From JAGWAJ01 sp026707615 (lineage in GTDB: Bacteria; Acidobacteriota; Vicinamibacteria; Vicinamibacterales; UBA8438), in assembly GCA_965207595.1 (NCBI GenBank), contig CBDBMW010000010.1, positions 62,001 through 126,000 on the forward strand: a stretch of 64,000 bases of DNA, read 5' to 3'. How positions within the stretch are numbered: position 1 is the first letter of the stretch; each line of letters starts with the position of its first letter. The notes below the pieces were generated by a model that was given only the letters and a program-made list of their open reading frames with translations, was not told the DNA's origin and searched no databases. Made by a program: the position numbers and the translations under genes. Positions 10,492 through 19,137 of this stretch are shown piece by piece.

Positions 10492-12699
10492 ATGACCAAG
10501 GCGAATCACGGCGCCGCCGCGCGCGTGGCGCTCCTGGTTCTGTGCGCGGCGCTCCTCGCCGGCTCCGCGCAGGCGCAGGACTGGCCGAGCTGGCGCGGCC
10601 GGGCCCAGACCGGGGTCTCAGGCGACACCGGGCTCGTGTCGAGCTGGTCGGTCGACGGGGACAACCTCATCTGGTTCCAGGAGTACATCGGTCGTTCCAC
10701 CCCTGCCGTCTTCGACGGTCGGGTCTGCGCCAACGGCCGCATCGGCGACGGCGTCTCCAAGAAGGAGATCGTCACCTGCTGGAACGCCGAGGACGGCACG
10801 AAGCTGTGGGAGCACAGCTTCAGCATCCTCAACACGACGGTCCCGTTCAACCGCGTCGGCTGGGGAAGCGTGACGGGGGACCCGGAGACGGGCTACCTCT
10901 ACGCGATGAACATCGACGGCCACCTGCACTGCTTCGATCGCGACGGAGCAATCGTCTGGAGCTGGCGGCTCGCCGAGGACCTCGGGCGCGCGTCGGGCTA
11001 CGGCGGAAGGACGTCGACCCCGATCATCGACGAGGACCGGCTGATCCTCGGCGTGATCGGTTCGATCTGGGGCGACCTCGGAGGACCGCCGACCCATCGT
11101 TACGTCGCGTTCGACAAGGCGAACGGGCGCATCCGCTGGATCTCCACGCCCGGCGGCCGGCCCGCGGACATGAACACCCAGTCCGTGCCGATCGTCGCCG
11201 TGGTGAACGGCCAGCGCCTGATCATCGACGGCAACGCCGACGGGCACGTCTACGCGCTCCAGGCGCGCACCGGGACCAAGGTGTGGGAGTTCCACCTGAG
11301 CCAGCGCGGCATCAACGTCTCGCCCGTCATCGACGGCACGACGGTCTACGTCGCGCACAGCGAGGAGAACGTCGACCGGGGCACGATGGGCCGCGTGGTG
11401 GCCATCGACGCGACCGGCGAAGGCGACATCACCGCGACCGGTGAACGCTGGCGCATCGACGATCTCCAGGTCGGATTCTCGTCGCCGCTGCTCAAGGACG
11501 GCCGGCTCTACGTCATCGACAACTCCGCCAACCTGTTCGCCATCGAGGCCGCCGACGGAACCGTGCTGTGGGAGCAGAGCGTGGGGACGGTGGGCAAGTC
11601 CTCCCCCGTCTGGGCCGACGGCAAGCTCTTCATCACCGAGGTGAACGGCAACGTGCGGATCCTGGAGCCGGCGGACGACGGTGCGACCGAGCTCGACCAC
11701 GACGAGCTCGAGGTGGCCGACGGCCGCTACGCGGAGATCTACGGCTCGTTCGCCTCCGCCTACGGCCGCCTCTACGTGACGGCCGAGTCGGGCATCTACT
11801 GCATCGGCGACCCCGACGCGCCGTTCGACCCGCAGCCCGCCGCCACGCCGCCGCTCGGCGAGGAAACGGCTCCCGACGGCGTCGTCGCGAGCATTCAGGT
11901 CGTGCCCGCGGAAGTGATCGCGGCGGCCGGGCAGCCGGTCCGCTTCAGCGTGCTGGGGTTCGACGCCAACGGCCGGGCGCTGGGTCCGCAGGACGCGGTC
12001 TGGACCCTGGACGGACTCGGGGCGTCCCGCCTGCGCGTGAACGGCGAGTTCACGTCGCCGCCGGATGCGACCAACCAGACGGGCCGCGTGGTCGCCACGG
12101 TCGGCGAAGTCTCGGCCGCGGCCCGCATCCGGGTCTTCTCGCCGCTTCCCTGGACCGAGACGTTCGAGAACGGCCGGCCGGCGCACTGGATCGGGGGCGG
12201 CGGCAGCCTCCGGGTGGTCGACGAAGGCGGCGAGCAGCTCTTCCGCAAGGGGGCGTCGCGCACCGGGATCCACCGGCACGCGATCTACATCGGGCCCTCC
12301 TACATGTCGGGCTACACCGTGCAGGCCGACGTCCTGTCCACCCAGCGCGGCCGCCGGCGCCCCGACATCGGCCTCATCAACGCCGGCTACACGATGGACC
12401 TGCAGGGCAACCACCAGCGCATCGAGGTCCGCTCGTGGGCGGCCGAGTTGCGCATGGCGCAGCGCTTCCCGTTCGCGTGGGAGCCCGACACCTGGTACAC
12501 CCTCAAGCTGCGCGTCGACGCCGACGAGGATCGGGCCGTCGTCCGCGGCAAGGCCTGGCCGCGCGACGACCCGGAGCCCGACGAGTGGACGGTGACGGTC
12601 GAGGACCCCGAGCCGGTGCGGAACGGCAGCCCGGGCCTCATCGGCTACTCGCCGATCGACATCTACTACGACAACGTCCGCGTGATGGAGAACCGATGA
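10492..12699 (+). CDS. Secreted PQQ-type beta-propeller with Ig-like and LamG-like tail
   Basis: A 735-residue protein with a signal peptide cleaved near SAQAQD (residue 28). Residues 30-450 are a repeated-blade propeller with the BamB/PQQ-enzyme pattern (ALQARTGTKVWEF, AIEAADGTVLWEQ). Residues 465-555 form a bacterial Ig-like strand set (SIQVVPAEVIAAAGQPVRFS). Residues 560-735 form a concanavalin/LamG-like or DUF1583-like jelly-roll ending in WYTLKLRVD and IYYDNVRVME. The catalytic residues of quinoprotein dehydrogenases are not evident, so it may be structural or sugar-binding. A good AGAGAGG-type site at 10479-10485 precedes ATG 10492 by six bases. The following paralogue overlaps by four bases. 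Confidence 0.8.
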   Translation: MTKANHGAAARVALLVLCAALLAGSAQAQDWPSWRGRAQTGVSGDTGLVSSWSVDGDNLIWFQEYIGRSTPAVFDGRVCANGRIGDGVSKKEIVTCWNAEDGTKLWEHSFSILNTTVPFNRVGWGSVTGDPETGYLYAMNIDGHLHCFDRDGAIVWSWRLAEDLGRASGYGGRTSTPIIDEDRLILGVIGSIWGDLGGPPTHRYVAFDKANGRIRWISTPGGRPADMNTQSVPIVAVVNGQRLIIDGNADGHVYALQARTGTKVWEFHLSQRGINVSPVIDGTTVYVAHSEENVDRGTMGRVVAIDATGEGDITATGERWRIDDLQVGFSSPLLKDGRLYVIDNSANLFAIEAADGTVLWEQSVGTVGKSSPVWADGKLFITEVNGNVRILEPADDGATELDHDELEVADGRYAEIYGSFASAYGRLYVTAESGIYCIGDPDAPFDPQPAATPPLGEETAPDGVVASIQVVPAEVIAAAGQPVRFSVLGFDANGRALGPQDAVWTLDGLGASRLRVNGEFTSPPDATNQTGRVVATVGEVSAAARIRVFSPLPWTETFENGRPAHWIGGGGSLRVVDEGGEQLFRKGASRTGIHRHAIYIGPSYMSGYTVQADVLSTQRGRRRPDIGLINAGYTMDLQGNHQRIEVRSWAAELRMAQRFPFAWEPDTWYTLKLRVDADEDRAVVRGKAWPRDDPEPDEWTVTVEDPEPVRNGSPGLIGYSPIDIYYDNVRVMENR

Positions 12700-14144
12700 C
12701 TCGACACGGATTGACCCTCGCGGCCGCCGCGCTGGCGGCGATCACGGCCACGACGGCATCCGCCCAGGATGTCGCGATGTTCGGCAACACGCCGTCCCGC
12801 AACATGGTGTCGGACGAGACCGGCATCGTGGGCGAGTGGGACGCCGACACCGGGAGGAACGTCCTCTGGTCCCAGCCGGTCGGCTCGCAGGCCTACGGCG
12901 GCCCGGTCGTCGCCAACGGCCGCGTCTACGTTGGCACGAACAACGAGGGCCGCCGCGACCCGTCCATCGAGGGCGACAAGGGCGTCGTCATGGCGTTCGC
13001 CGCCGAGACCGGAGAGTTCATCTGGCAGATGGTCCATCCCAAGCTCTCGGCCGGGCGCGTGAACGACTGGCCGCTGCAGGGAGTTTGCTCCACGGCGTTC
13101 ATGGAGGGCGACCGCATCTGGTACGTCTCGAACGAGGCCCAGGTCGTCTGCCTCGATGCCAGGGGCTTTGCCGACGGCAATGCCGGGCCGTTCGTGGACG
13201 AGGAGGACACCGGCCCCATCGCCGGCGACATCGTCTGGTCCTACGACATGATCGGCGAGCTCGACGTCTTCCCCCACAACCTCGCCACCGGATCGCCGCT
13301 CATCATCGGTGACGTGCTCTACACGGTGACCAGCAACGGGGTCGACGAGGGGCACGTGAACATCCCGTCGCCCTTCTCCCCCGACTTCATCGCCCTCGAC
13401 AAGAACACCGGCGAGCTGCTGTGGGAGAGCAACCCGGTGGGCGAGAACGTGCTGCACGGGGCCTGGACGAACCCCGCCTACGGCGTGATCGACGGGCGCC
13501 CGCAGGTCATCTTCGCGGGCGGGAACGGCGTCGTCTACAGCCTCGACCCCGCCACGGGCGAGCTCCTCTGGGAGTTCGACTGCAATCCCGAGGACTCCGA
13601 GTGGATCCTCGGCGGCCGCGGCACCCGGAACAACATCCTGTCCACCCCGGTCATCTACGACGACAAGGTCTACATCGGCGTCGGCCAGGACCCGGAGCAC
13701 GGCGAGGCGCCCGGCCACTTCTGGGTGATCGACGCCACCGGCAGCGGCGACGTCACCGACACGCATGCCGTATGGCACCGGGGCGGGGAGGACTTCTACC
13801 GCACCATGTCGACCGCCGCCATCGCGGACGGCGTGCTCTACATCCCCAGCCTCTCCGGCTTCCTGCATGCGCTCGATCCGCAGACCGGCGAGGAGTTCTG
13901 GACCTACGACACCTTCGCGGCGGTCTGGGGCTCGCCGTTCGTCGCCGACGGCAAGGTGTACCTCGGTGACGAGGACGGCGACGTGGTCGTGCTGCGCGCC
14001 GGGAAGGAGATGGAAGTCATCGGGGAGTACAACCTCGGGGCCGCCGTCTACTGCACGCCGGTCGCCAAGGACGGCGTGCTCTACATCCTGACCCGCAATC
14101 GCATCTGGGCCTTCCAGGAAGGCGCGCAGTCGGACCCGTTCTAG
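12696..14144 (+). CDS. Secreted PQQ-type beta-propeller protein
   Basis: A 482-residue protein with a signal peptide (cleavage near ASAQD, about residue 24) and a single propeller whose blades repeat the ALDKNTGELLWE / SLDPATGELLWEF / ALDPQTGEEFWTY pattern. It lacks the Ig-like and LamG-like tail of its upstream neighbour. Its ATG overlaps the neighbour's TGA (ATGA), so the two are translationally coupled and probably act together outside the cytoplasm. A Trp at each blade end, as seen here, is typical of PQQ-enzyme repeats, but cofactor binding is unproven. The TAG stop at 14142-14144 lies inside the left arm of a palindromic repeat. Confidence 0.85.
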   Translation: MTRHGLTLAAAALAAITATTASAQDVAMFGNTPSRNMVSDETGIVGEWDADTGRNVLWSQPVGSQAYGGPVVANGRVYVGTNNEGRRDPSIEGDKGVVMAFAAETGEFIWQMVHPKLSAGRVNDWPLQGVCSTAFMEGDRIWYVSNEAQVVCLDARGFADGNAGPFVDEEDTGPIAGDIVWSYDMIGELDVFPHNLATGSPLIIGDVLYTVTSNGVDEGHVNIPSPFSPDFIALDKNTGELLWESNPVGENVLHGAWTNPAYGVIDGRPQVIFAGGNGVVYSLDPATGELLWEFDCNPEDSEWILGGRGTRNNILSTPVIYDDKVYIGVGQDPEHGEAPGHFWVIDATGSGDVTDTHAVWHRGGEDFYRTMSTAAIADGVLYIPSLSGFLHALDPQTGEEFWTYDTFAAVWGSPFVADGKVYLGDEDGDVVVLRAGKEMEVIGEYNLGAAVYCTPVAKDGVLYILTRNRIWAFQEGAQSDPF

Positions 14145-14198
14145 GAGCTTGCGCCGCAGAACGTCAACGGAGTGCGTGCCGCGGCGCAAGCTCCTGGG
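14141..14198. repeat. Palindromic repeat, copy 1 (arms match IS ends)
   Basis: A perfect 15-bp inverted repeat (AGGAGCTTGCGCCGC at 14143-14157 and its complement at 14181-14195) around a 23-nt core. The left part, CTAGGAGCTTGCGCCGCAGA, differs from the right terminus of the IS at 15840 at one position. The core resembles the inverted core of the copy at 60422-60479. It includes the stop codon of the PQQ gene and could also fold as a transcript-end hairpin. Confidence 0.75.
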
Positions 14199-14245
14199 AC
14201 GGTGGGGGCTGGGGCCGACCCGGAGCGTGCGACGGGTTGGCGGCG

Positions 14246-15840
14246 CTAGGAGTCTGCGCCGCAGAAACTGATGCGACAATTTAGGTGAGCGGACGAGGGA
14301 AGGACTCGATGCCGACGACATTCCGCCCCTACTTGCCGGAGCAGTCGCTGCTGTTGCCGCCGGATGTGCGGGAGTGGCTGCCCGAGGGCCACTTGGCGCA
14401 TCACGTGAACGATCTGGTGGACGGGCTGGACCTGACGGTGTTCTACGCGCCGTACGAGGGGGACGGCCGTCGCAACGCACCGTATGACCCGCGGATGATG
14501 GTGAAGGTTCTGCTCTACGCGTACGCGACGGGGGTGTTCTCGTCGCGGCGGATCGCGCGGAAACTGGAAGAAGACGTGGGGTTCCGAGTGCTGGCGGCGG
14601 GCAACTTTCCGCAACATCGGACGCTGTGCGAGTTCCGGCGTCGGCATCTGGCGGATGTCCAGGCGCTGTTCGTGGAGGTGGTCCATCTGGCCCGGGAGTT
14701 GGGTCTGGTGCGCTTGGGGAAGCTGTCGATCGACGGGACGAAGGTGCGAGCGAACGCGAGCAAGCGCAAGGCGATGAGCTACGACCGGATGCAGGAAGAG
14801 GAGCGGCGGCTGGAGAGCGAGGTCGAGGCGCTGTTGCGCCGAGCGGACGCAGTGGACGAGGCCGAGGACGCGCGCTTGGGCCCGGAGGTTCGGGGCGATG
14901 ACCTGCCGACGGAGTTGCGTCGGCGGGAGGCGCGCCTGGAGGCGATCCGGGAAGCGAAGGCGCGCCTGGAAGCGGCGGCTCGGGCGGCGGACGACGCGCG
15001 CGGGCGGCAGCCGGGCCAGGACCGGAACCCGAAGGGCGGTCCGCCGTACAAGCGAGAGTACGGCGAGCCGGACGAGAAGGCGCAGAGCAACTTCACGGAC
15101 CCGGAGAGCTCGATCATGAAGACGAGCAGCGAGGGGTACCAGCAGTGCTACAACGCGCAGGTGGCGGTGGACGCGGAGCGGCAGTTGGTGGTGGCGACGG
15201 AGGTGACGGCGAACGCGAGCGACCAGGGTGAGTTGCCGGTGGTGCTCGACGCGGTGCAGGAGACGTTCGACGCGCAGCCGGAGACGGTGCTGGCCGATGC
15301 GGGGTACTGCAACGAGCGGGACCTGACGGACCTGGAGAAGCGGGGCGTGGACGGGTATGTGGCGCTGGGCCGGGAGGGGAAGCAGACGGAGGCCCGCGAC
15401 CCGGAGAAGTGTCCCGCGACGAATCGCATGGCCGAGAAGCTGTCGAAGCCGGAGGGGCGTGCGGCCTACGCCGAGCGCAAGTGGCTGTCGGAGGCCCCGC
15501 ACGGCTGGATCAAGCACGTGCTGGGATTCCGGCGCTTCAGCTTCCGGGGGCTGGCGAACGTGCGGGCCGAGTGGGTCCTCGTGTGCCTGGCCCTGAACGT
15601 CAAGCGCCTCCACGTGCTGATGGCGGCGTAACACGACGCTCGACAGCGACCGATCGGCGCGCATCACGGTCTCTGACGGGCCCAGAAGCCCTCAGAACCC
15701 CGTTTCGCGGTCCGGATCGCTCTTCGGCCGAGAATCCCCGTCGTCGACCGATCGCCATCGTCGCTCTCTTTACGATCACTCAGGTTCTCGACCGACAACC
15801 CAGTTCACGCCGCGGGGCGTTCTGCGGCGCAGGCTCCTAG
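14246..15840 (+). mobile_element. IS1182-family-like insertion sequence
   Basis: About 1.6 kb, containing one transposase gene between imperfect terminal inverted repeats: CTAGGAGTCTGCGCCGCAGAA at 14246-14266 and its complement at 15820-15840, with one mismatch in 21. Both ends begin with the palindrome CTAG, so a CTAG duplication cannot be told apart from terminal bases. The element sits 102 bases after the PQQ gene, directly after a short palindromic repeat with nearly the same arm sequence. The transposase is uninterrupted and both ends are present, so the copy looks recent. Confidence 0.8.
14309..15631 (+). CDS. IS1182-like transposase (DDE)
   Basis: A 440-residue transposase. The N-terminal DUF772-type domain (FRPYLPEQSLLLPPDVREWL through YDPRMMVKVLLYAYATGVFSSRRIAR) is followed by a catalytic region with IDGTKVRANASK (first Asp), a charged coiled-coil insertion (residues 160-240), VLADAGYCNERDL (second Asp) and a C-terminal HGWIKHVLGFRRFSFRGL plus ALNVKRL. 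The final Glu is likely in the SEAPHGWIK region. ATG 14309 is preceded five bases earlier by GAGGGAAGGA; GTG 14285 is a weaker alternative. The frame is intact throughout, so the enzyme may be active. Confidence 0.92.
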   Translation: MPTTFRPYLPEQSLLLPPDVREWLPEGHLAHHVNDLVDGLDLTVFYAPYEGDGRRNAPYDPRMMVKVLLYAYATGVFSSRRIARKLEEDVGFRVLAAGNFPQHRTLCEFRRRHLADVQALFVEVVHLARELGLVRLGKLSIDGTKVRANASKRKAMSYDRMQEEERRLESEVEALLRRADAVDEAEDARLGPEVRGDDLPTELRRREARLEAIREAKARLEAAARAADDARGRQPGQDRNPKGGPPYKREYGEPDEKAQSNFTDPESSIMKTSSEGYQQCYNAQVAVDAERQLVVATEVTANASDQGELPVVLDAVQETFDAQPETVLADAGYCNERDLTDLEKRGVDGYVALGREGKQTEARDPEKCPATNRMAEKLSKPEGRAAYAERKWLSEAPHGWIKHVLGFRRFSFRGLANVRAEWVLVCLALNVKRLHVLMAA

Positions 15841-15990
15841 CAGCCTGGGTCCCCGCGGAAGGCGGCGCGGGTTCGGCTCGTCGAGCCGCCTGCCGCCTCC
15901 CCGCGGCCCGCGCACGAGGGCAGATCGGCCGGCCATCGCCGACCCGCTCTGCTTCCTCGCGGCCGCGATCCCGGAAGACGGGACGCCACA
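15632..15990. other. IS tail and intergenic stretch without a gene
   Basis: Bases 15632-15819 are the non-coding 3' part of the insertion sequence, followed by its right terminal repeat to 15840. From 15841 to 15990 I see no convincing gene. This part should hold the promoter of the thioredoxin-like gene, but no clear promoter boxes are recognisable. Confidence 0.6.
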
Positions 15991-16569
<579 letters not shown>

Positions 16570-16605
16570 GGGTTGAAGCGGCCGCGATGCAGGCGGTGGG
16601 GCGTG

Positions 16606-16875
16606 TCACTCTCCCGGCTGCTCGTTGCCGGGCAGCACGACGCGCTCGATCGTCAGCAGTCTCTGGTCGACCTTCCCGAGAGCGACCTCCACGTTCCGGA
16701 GTCGTTCGTCCAAGCCGTCGAAGCGGTTCTCCAGGCGGTCCATTCGGTTCTCCAGCCGTTCCATTCGGCTGCTCAGGCTGGTGTTCACGCCCTGGATCTG
16801 CGCGGACAGAAGCCCGCCGAGCAGCCCGGCGAGGACCACACCGGTTCCGATCAACCACTTCGTGTCGCCGGTCAT
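16606..16875 (-). CDS. Small membrane-anchored coiled-coil protein
   Basis: A predicted 89-residue protein with one N-terminal transmembrane helix (WLIGTGVVLAGLLGGLLSAQ) followed by heptads rich in Leu, Arg and Glu (RMERLENRMDRLENRFDGL) that should form a coiled coil. The internal heptad repetition arose by duplication of the M/L-ERLENR unit. It resembles the short DUF1640/hemolysin-XhlA-like or t-SNARE-like coiled proteins of unknown function. It lies tail-to-tail with the thioredoxin-like gene. Confidence 0.6.
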   Translation of the reverse strand: MTGDTKWLIGTGVVLAGLLGGLLSAQIQGVNTSLSSRMERLENRMDRLENRFDGLDERLRNVEVALGKVDQRLLTIERVVLPGNEQPGE

Positions 16876-16921
16876 CGCACCGCTCTCATCGTAGCACCGT
16901 CAGCCGGCACGGGTTCCAGCC

Positions 16922-18988
16922 CTAGTCCCGGACCCGGGGCACGAGCTCGAGCACGACCCGCTCGCCGGAACGCAGGACGATCACCTCCACCGGCTCGCCG
17001 ACCTTCAGCAGGTCGAGCGCGTACATGTAGTCGTAGATGTTGGTGACCGTCCGGCCCGCGAGGCCGACGATGACGTCGCCACCCTCGAGCCCGGCCTCGT
17101 CGGCGGGGCCGCCCCCGACCACGCCCGAGATCGCCAACCCCTCGACGTCCTGCGAGTAGTCCGGGATCGTCCCGGTGAAGATCCGCATCGTCGCGGCGCC
17201 GCTGCTGCCCTGCTGGACCTCCTCCACCCGGACGAAGTCGGGCGCGGCGGGCCGGGCCAGCAGGTCGGCGGTCACCGCCGTGGCGAGCTCGACGATGCGG
17301 TCGAGGCCCTCGTAGTTGAGCGTGTGGGCGTCGTCCGTCGGCCGGTGGTAGTCCTCGTGGCTCCCGGTGAAGAAGTTGAGGCTCGGCACCTCGGCCGCGT
17401 TGAGGCTCCGGACGTCGGTCGGGAGGTAGGGATCGGGGACGAGCGAGAGATCGAATCCGGTCCGCTCGTTGAGCTCCGTGACCAGGTCGGTCCAGATCGA
17501 GCTGCTGCCGGTCGCCTGCAGCGACAGCGAGTTGTTCCGCAGGCGGCCGACCATGTCGAAGTTCAGGTAGGCGGCGATGTCGTCCATCGGCACCGGCGCC
17601 TGCTCGACGAAATCCGCCGATCCGAGCAGCCCGAGCTCCTCCCCCGACCACAGGGCCAGGATGACGCCGCGGTTACGCTCCGCCGGCGCCAGACGGGCGC
17701 CGGCCGCAAGCACCACGGCCACACCCGAGGCGTTGTCGTCCGCGCCGTTGTGGATCTCGCCCGCCTCGTCGCCGCGCGCCAGGGAGTCGCCGCCGCGGCC
17801 GTAGCCGAGGTGATCGTAGTGCGCGCCGAGCAGGACGTACGGCCCGTCCGCCGCGACGCCGCCGGTCGGCGGCAGATAGCCGATGACATTGTGCCCGGTG
17901 GCCTCCCGCTTCTCGACCCGCACGTCGAGGGTCGCCTCGAGCGGCAGGTCGAACCCGGCCACGTGCGGGTTGGCGGTATCGAAGGAAGCCTGCACCTCTT
18001 CGAGGGACCGTCCGGCGCTCTCGATGATCGCCGCCCCCAGGGCTCCGTTCACGGTCGCGGCGACGATCCCCGAATCGCTCACCGCCGTGTCGAATCGAAG
18101 GGGGACCAGCGCCCCCGCGTTCGGGGAGCGCGGCCCGGTGACCACGATGAGCCCCCTCGCACCCCGTTCGCGCGCGGCCGTCGCCTTGTAGCGGAGCCCG
18201 GCGTAGCGCGCCAGCGTCGCGCGGAGCTCTCCCTCGGTATCCTCGGGGAAGTAGCGGAACACCACCACGATCTTGTCGGTGACATCGAGCGTCGCGTAGC
18301 TGTCGTACCCGAAGTCGTCCGTCTCCGGTACGGTGAGTCCGTAGCCCGCGAAGACGAGGGGCCCCTCCACGGTGCCCGACTCCGAGAACGACAGCGCCCG
18401 CACGGCGGGGCCCTCCCCGGCGGGCGGTGGCGGGGGCACGGCCGCGGCCGCCCCGGGTGACGCGGGCGGCGCGGGAGGATCCGGCGGCGCGGGAGGATCC
18501 GGCGGTGCCGGCAAACCCGGCGCCGGCGGCACTCCGGGCTCCTCGCGGGAGGAAACGGTGACCACGACGCTGCCCCGAGCGGTGACCCTCGACTCCGCGG
18601 AGTCGGACGTGACCTGCTCCGCGAGCAGCTCCCACCCGCCCGTCCCCGGCCCGATGGAGATCTCCTCGCCCTCGATCCGCAACGTGGTGCCGGAATCGAC
18701 GATTCCCGCCGTGTAGCGGAAGGGCTGCCGAAAGTCGGCCAGCGCCGGGAGGGGAATCGCACCGATCGCCTCGAACTGCTCGATGATGTAGTCGGCCGCC
18801 ATCCGGATTCCCGGCGAGCCGGTCATGCGGCCCTCGAGCGCGTCGGCCGCCAGGTGCTCCACCATGACCCGCGTGTCGAGCCGCGGCGGTTCCTGGGCGG
18901 CCTCCTGTCCGGCGGTGGCAGGCGGCGGGCCGGTCAGCAACAGTCCGGCGGCACAGGCAAGCGGCAGGCGTCCCTTCTTCAGTGACAT
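16922..18988 (-). CDS. Secreted M28-family metallopeptidase with PA and PDZ domains
   Basis: A 688-residue exported zinc peptidase. Order: signal peptide (to about residue 26), a linker, a Pro/Ala/Gly-rich insert (about 150-200) encoded by short direct repeats near 18471-18506, a PA-like region, the M28 catalytic domain, and a C-terminal PDZ domain. The dinuclear zinc ligands are all visible: GAHYDHLG (His), NGADDNASG (Asp), WSGEELGLLG (catalytic Glu and ligand Glu), NFDMVGR (Asp) and SHEDYHRPTDD (His). The PDZ part reads GPADEAGLEGGDVIVGLAGR. Likely an aminopeptidase in the periplasm or outside. A much longer open frame continuing upstream is a shadow of the Lhr gene. Confidence 0.92.
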   Translation of the reverse strand: MSLKKGRLPLACAAGLLLTGPPPATAGQEAAQEPPRLDTRVMVEHLAADALEGRMTGSPGIRMAADYIIEQFEAIGAIPLPALADFRQPFRYTAGIVDSGTTLRIEGEEISIGPGTGGWELLAEQVTSDSAESRVTARGSVVVTVSSREEPGVPPAPGLPAPPDPPAPPDPPAPPASPGAAAAVPPPPPAGEGPAVRALSFSESGTVEGPLVFAGYGLTVPETDDFGYDSYATLDVTDKIVVVFRYFPEDTEGELRATLARYAGLRYKATAARERGARGLIVVTGPRSPNAGALVPLRFDTAVSDSGIVAATVNGALGAAIIESAGRSLEEVQASFDTANPHVAGFDLPLEATLDVRVEKREATGHNVIGYLPPTGGVAADGPYVLLGAHYDHLGYGRGGDSLARGDEAGEIHNGADDNASGVAVVLAAGARLAPAERNRGVILALWSGEELGLLGSADFVEQAPVPMDDIAAYLNFDMVGRLRNNSLSLQATGSSSIWTDLVTELNERTGFDLSLVPDPYLPTDVRSLNAAEVPSLNFFTGSHEDYHRPTDDAHTLNYEGLDRIVELATAVTADLLARPAAPDFVRVEEVQQGSSGAATMRIFTGTIPDYSQDVEGLAISGVVGGGPADEAGLEGGDVIVGLAGRTVTNIYDYMYALDLLKVGEPVEVIVLRSGERVVLELVPRVRD

Positions 18989-19137
18989 CGTTCGGTCCTC
19001 GTCTCGTCGGCGGTGTCGCGGCGGCCGGCAGTTCCACCGGGCGCCGGCCAGGGCCAGGGAACGCCCCCACAGTAGCAGACGGGCGGCCGGCCGGGCGAAT
19101 CGCCCGGCGCCCACCCCCGGGCGGCGGGAGGCGGCCG

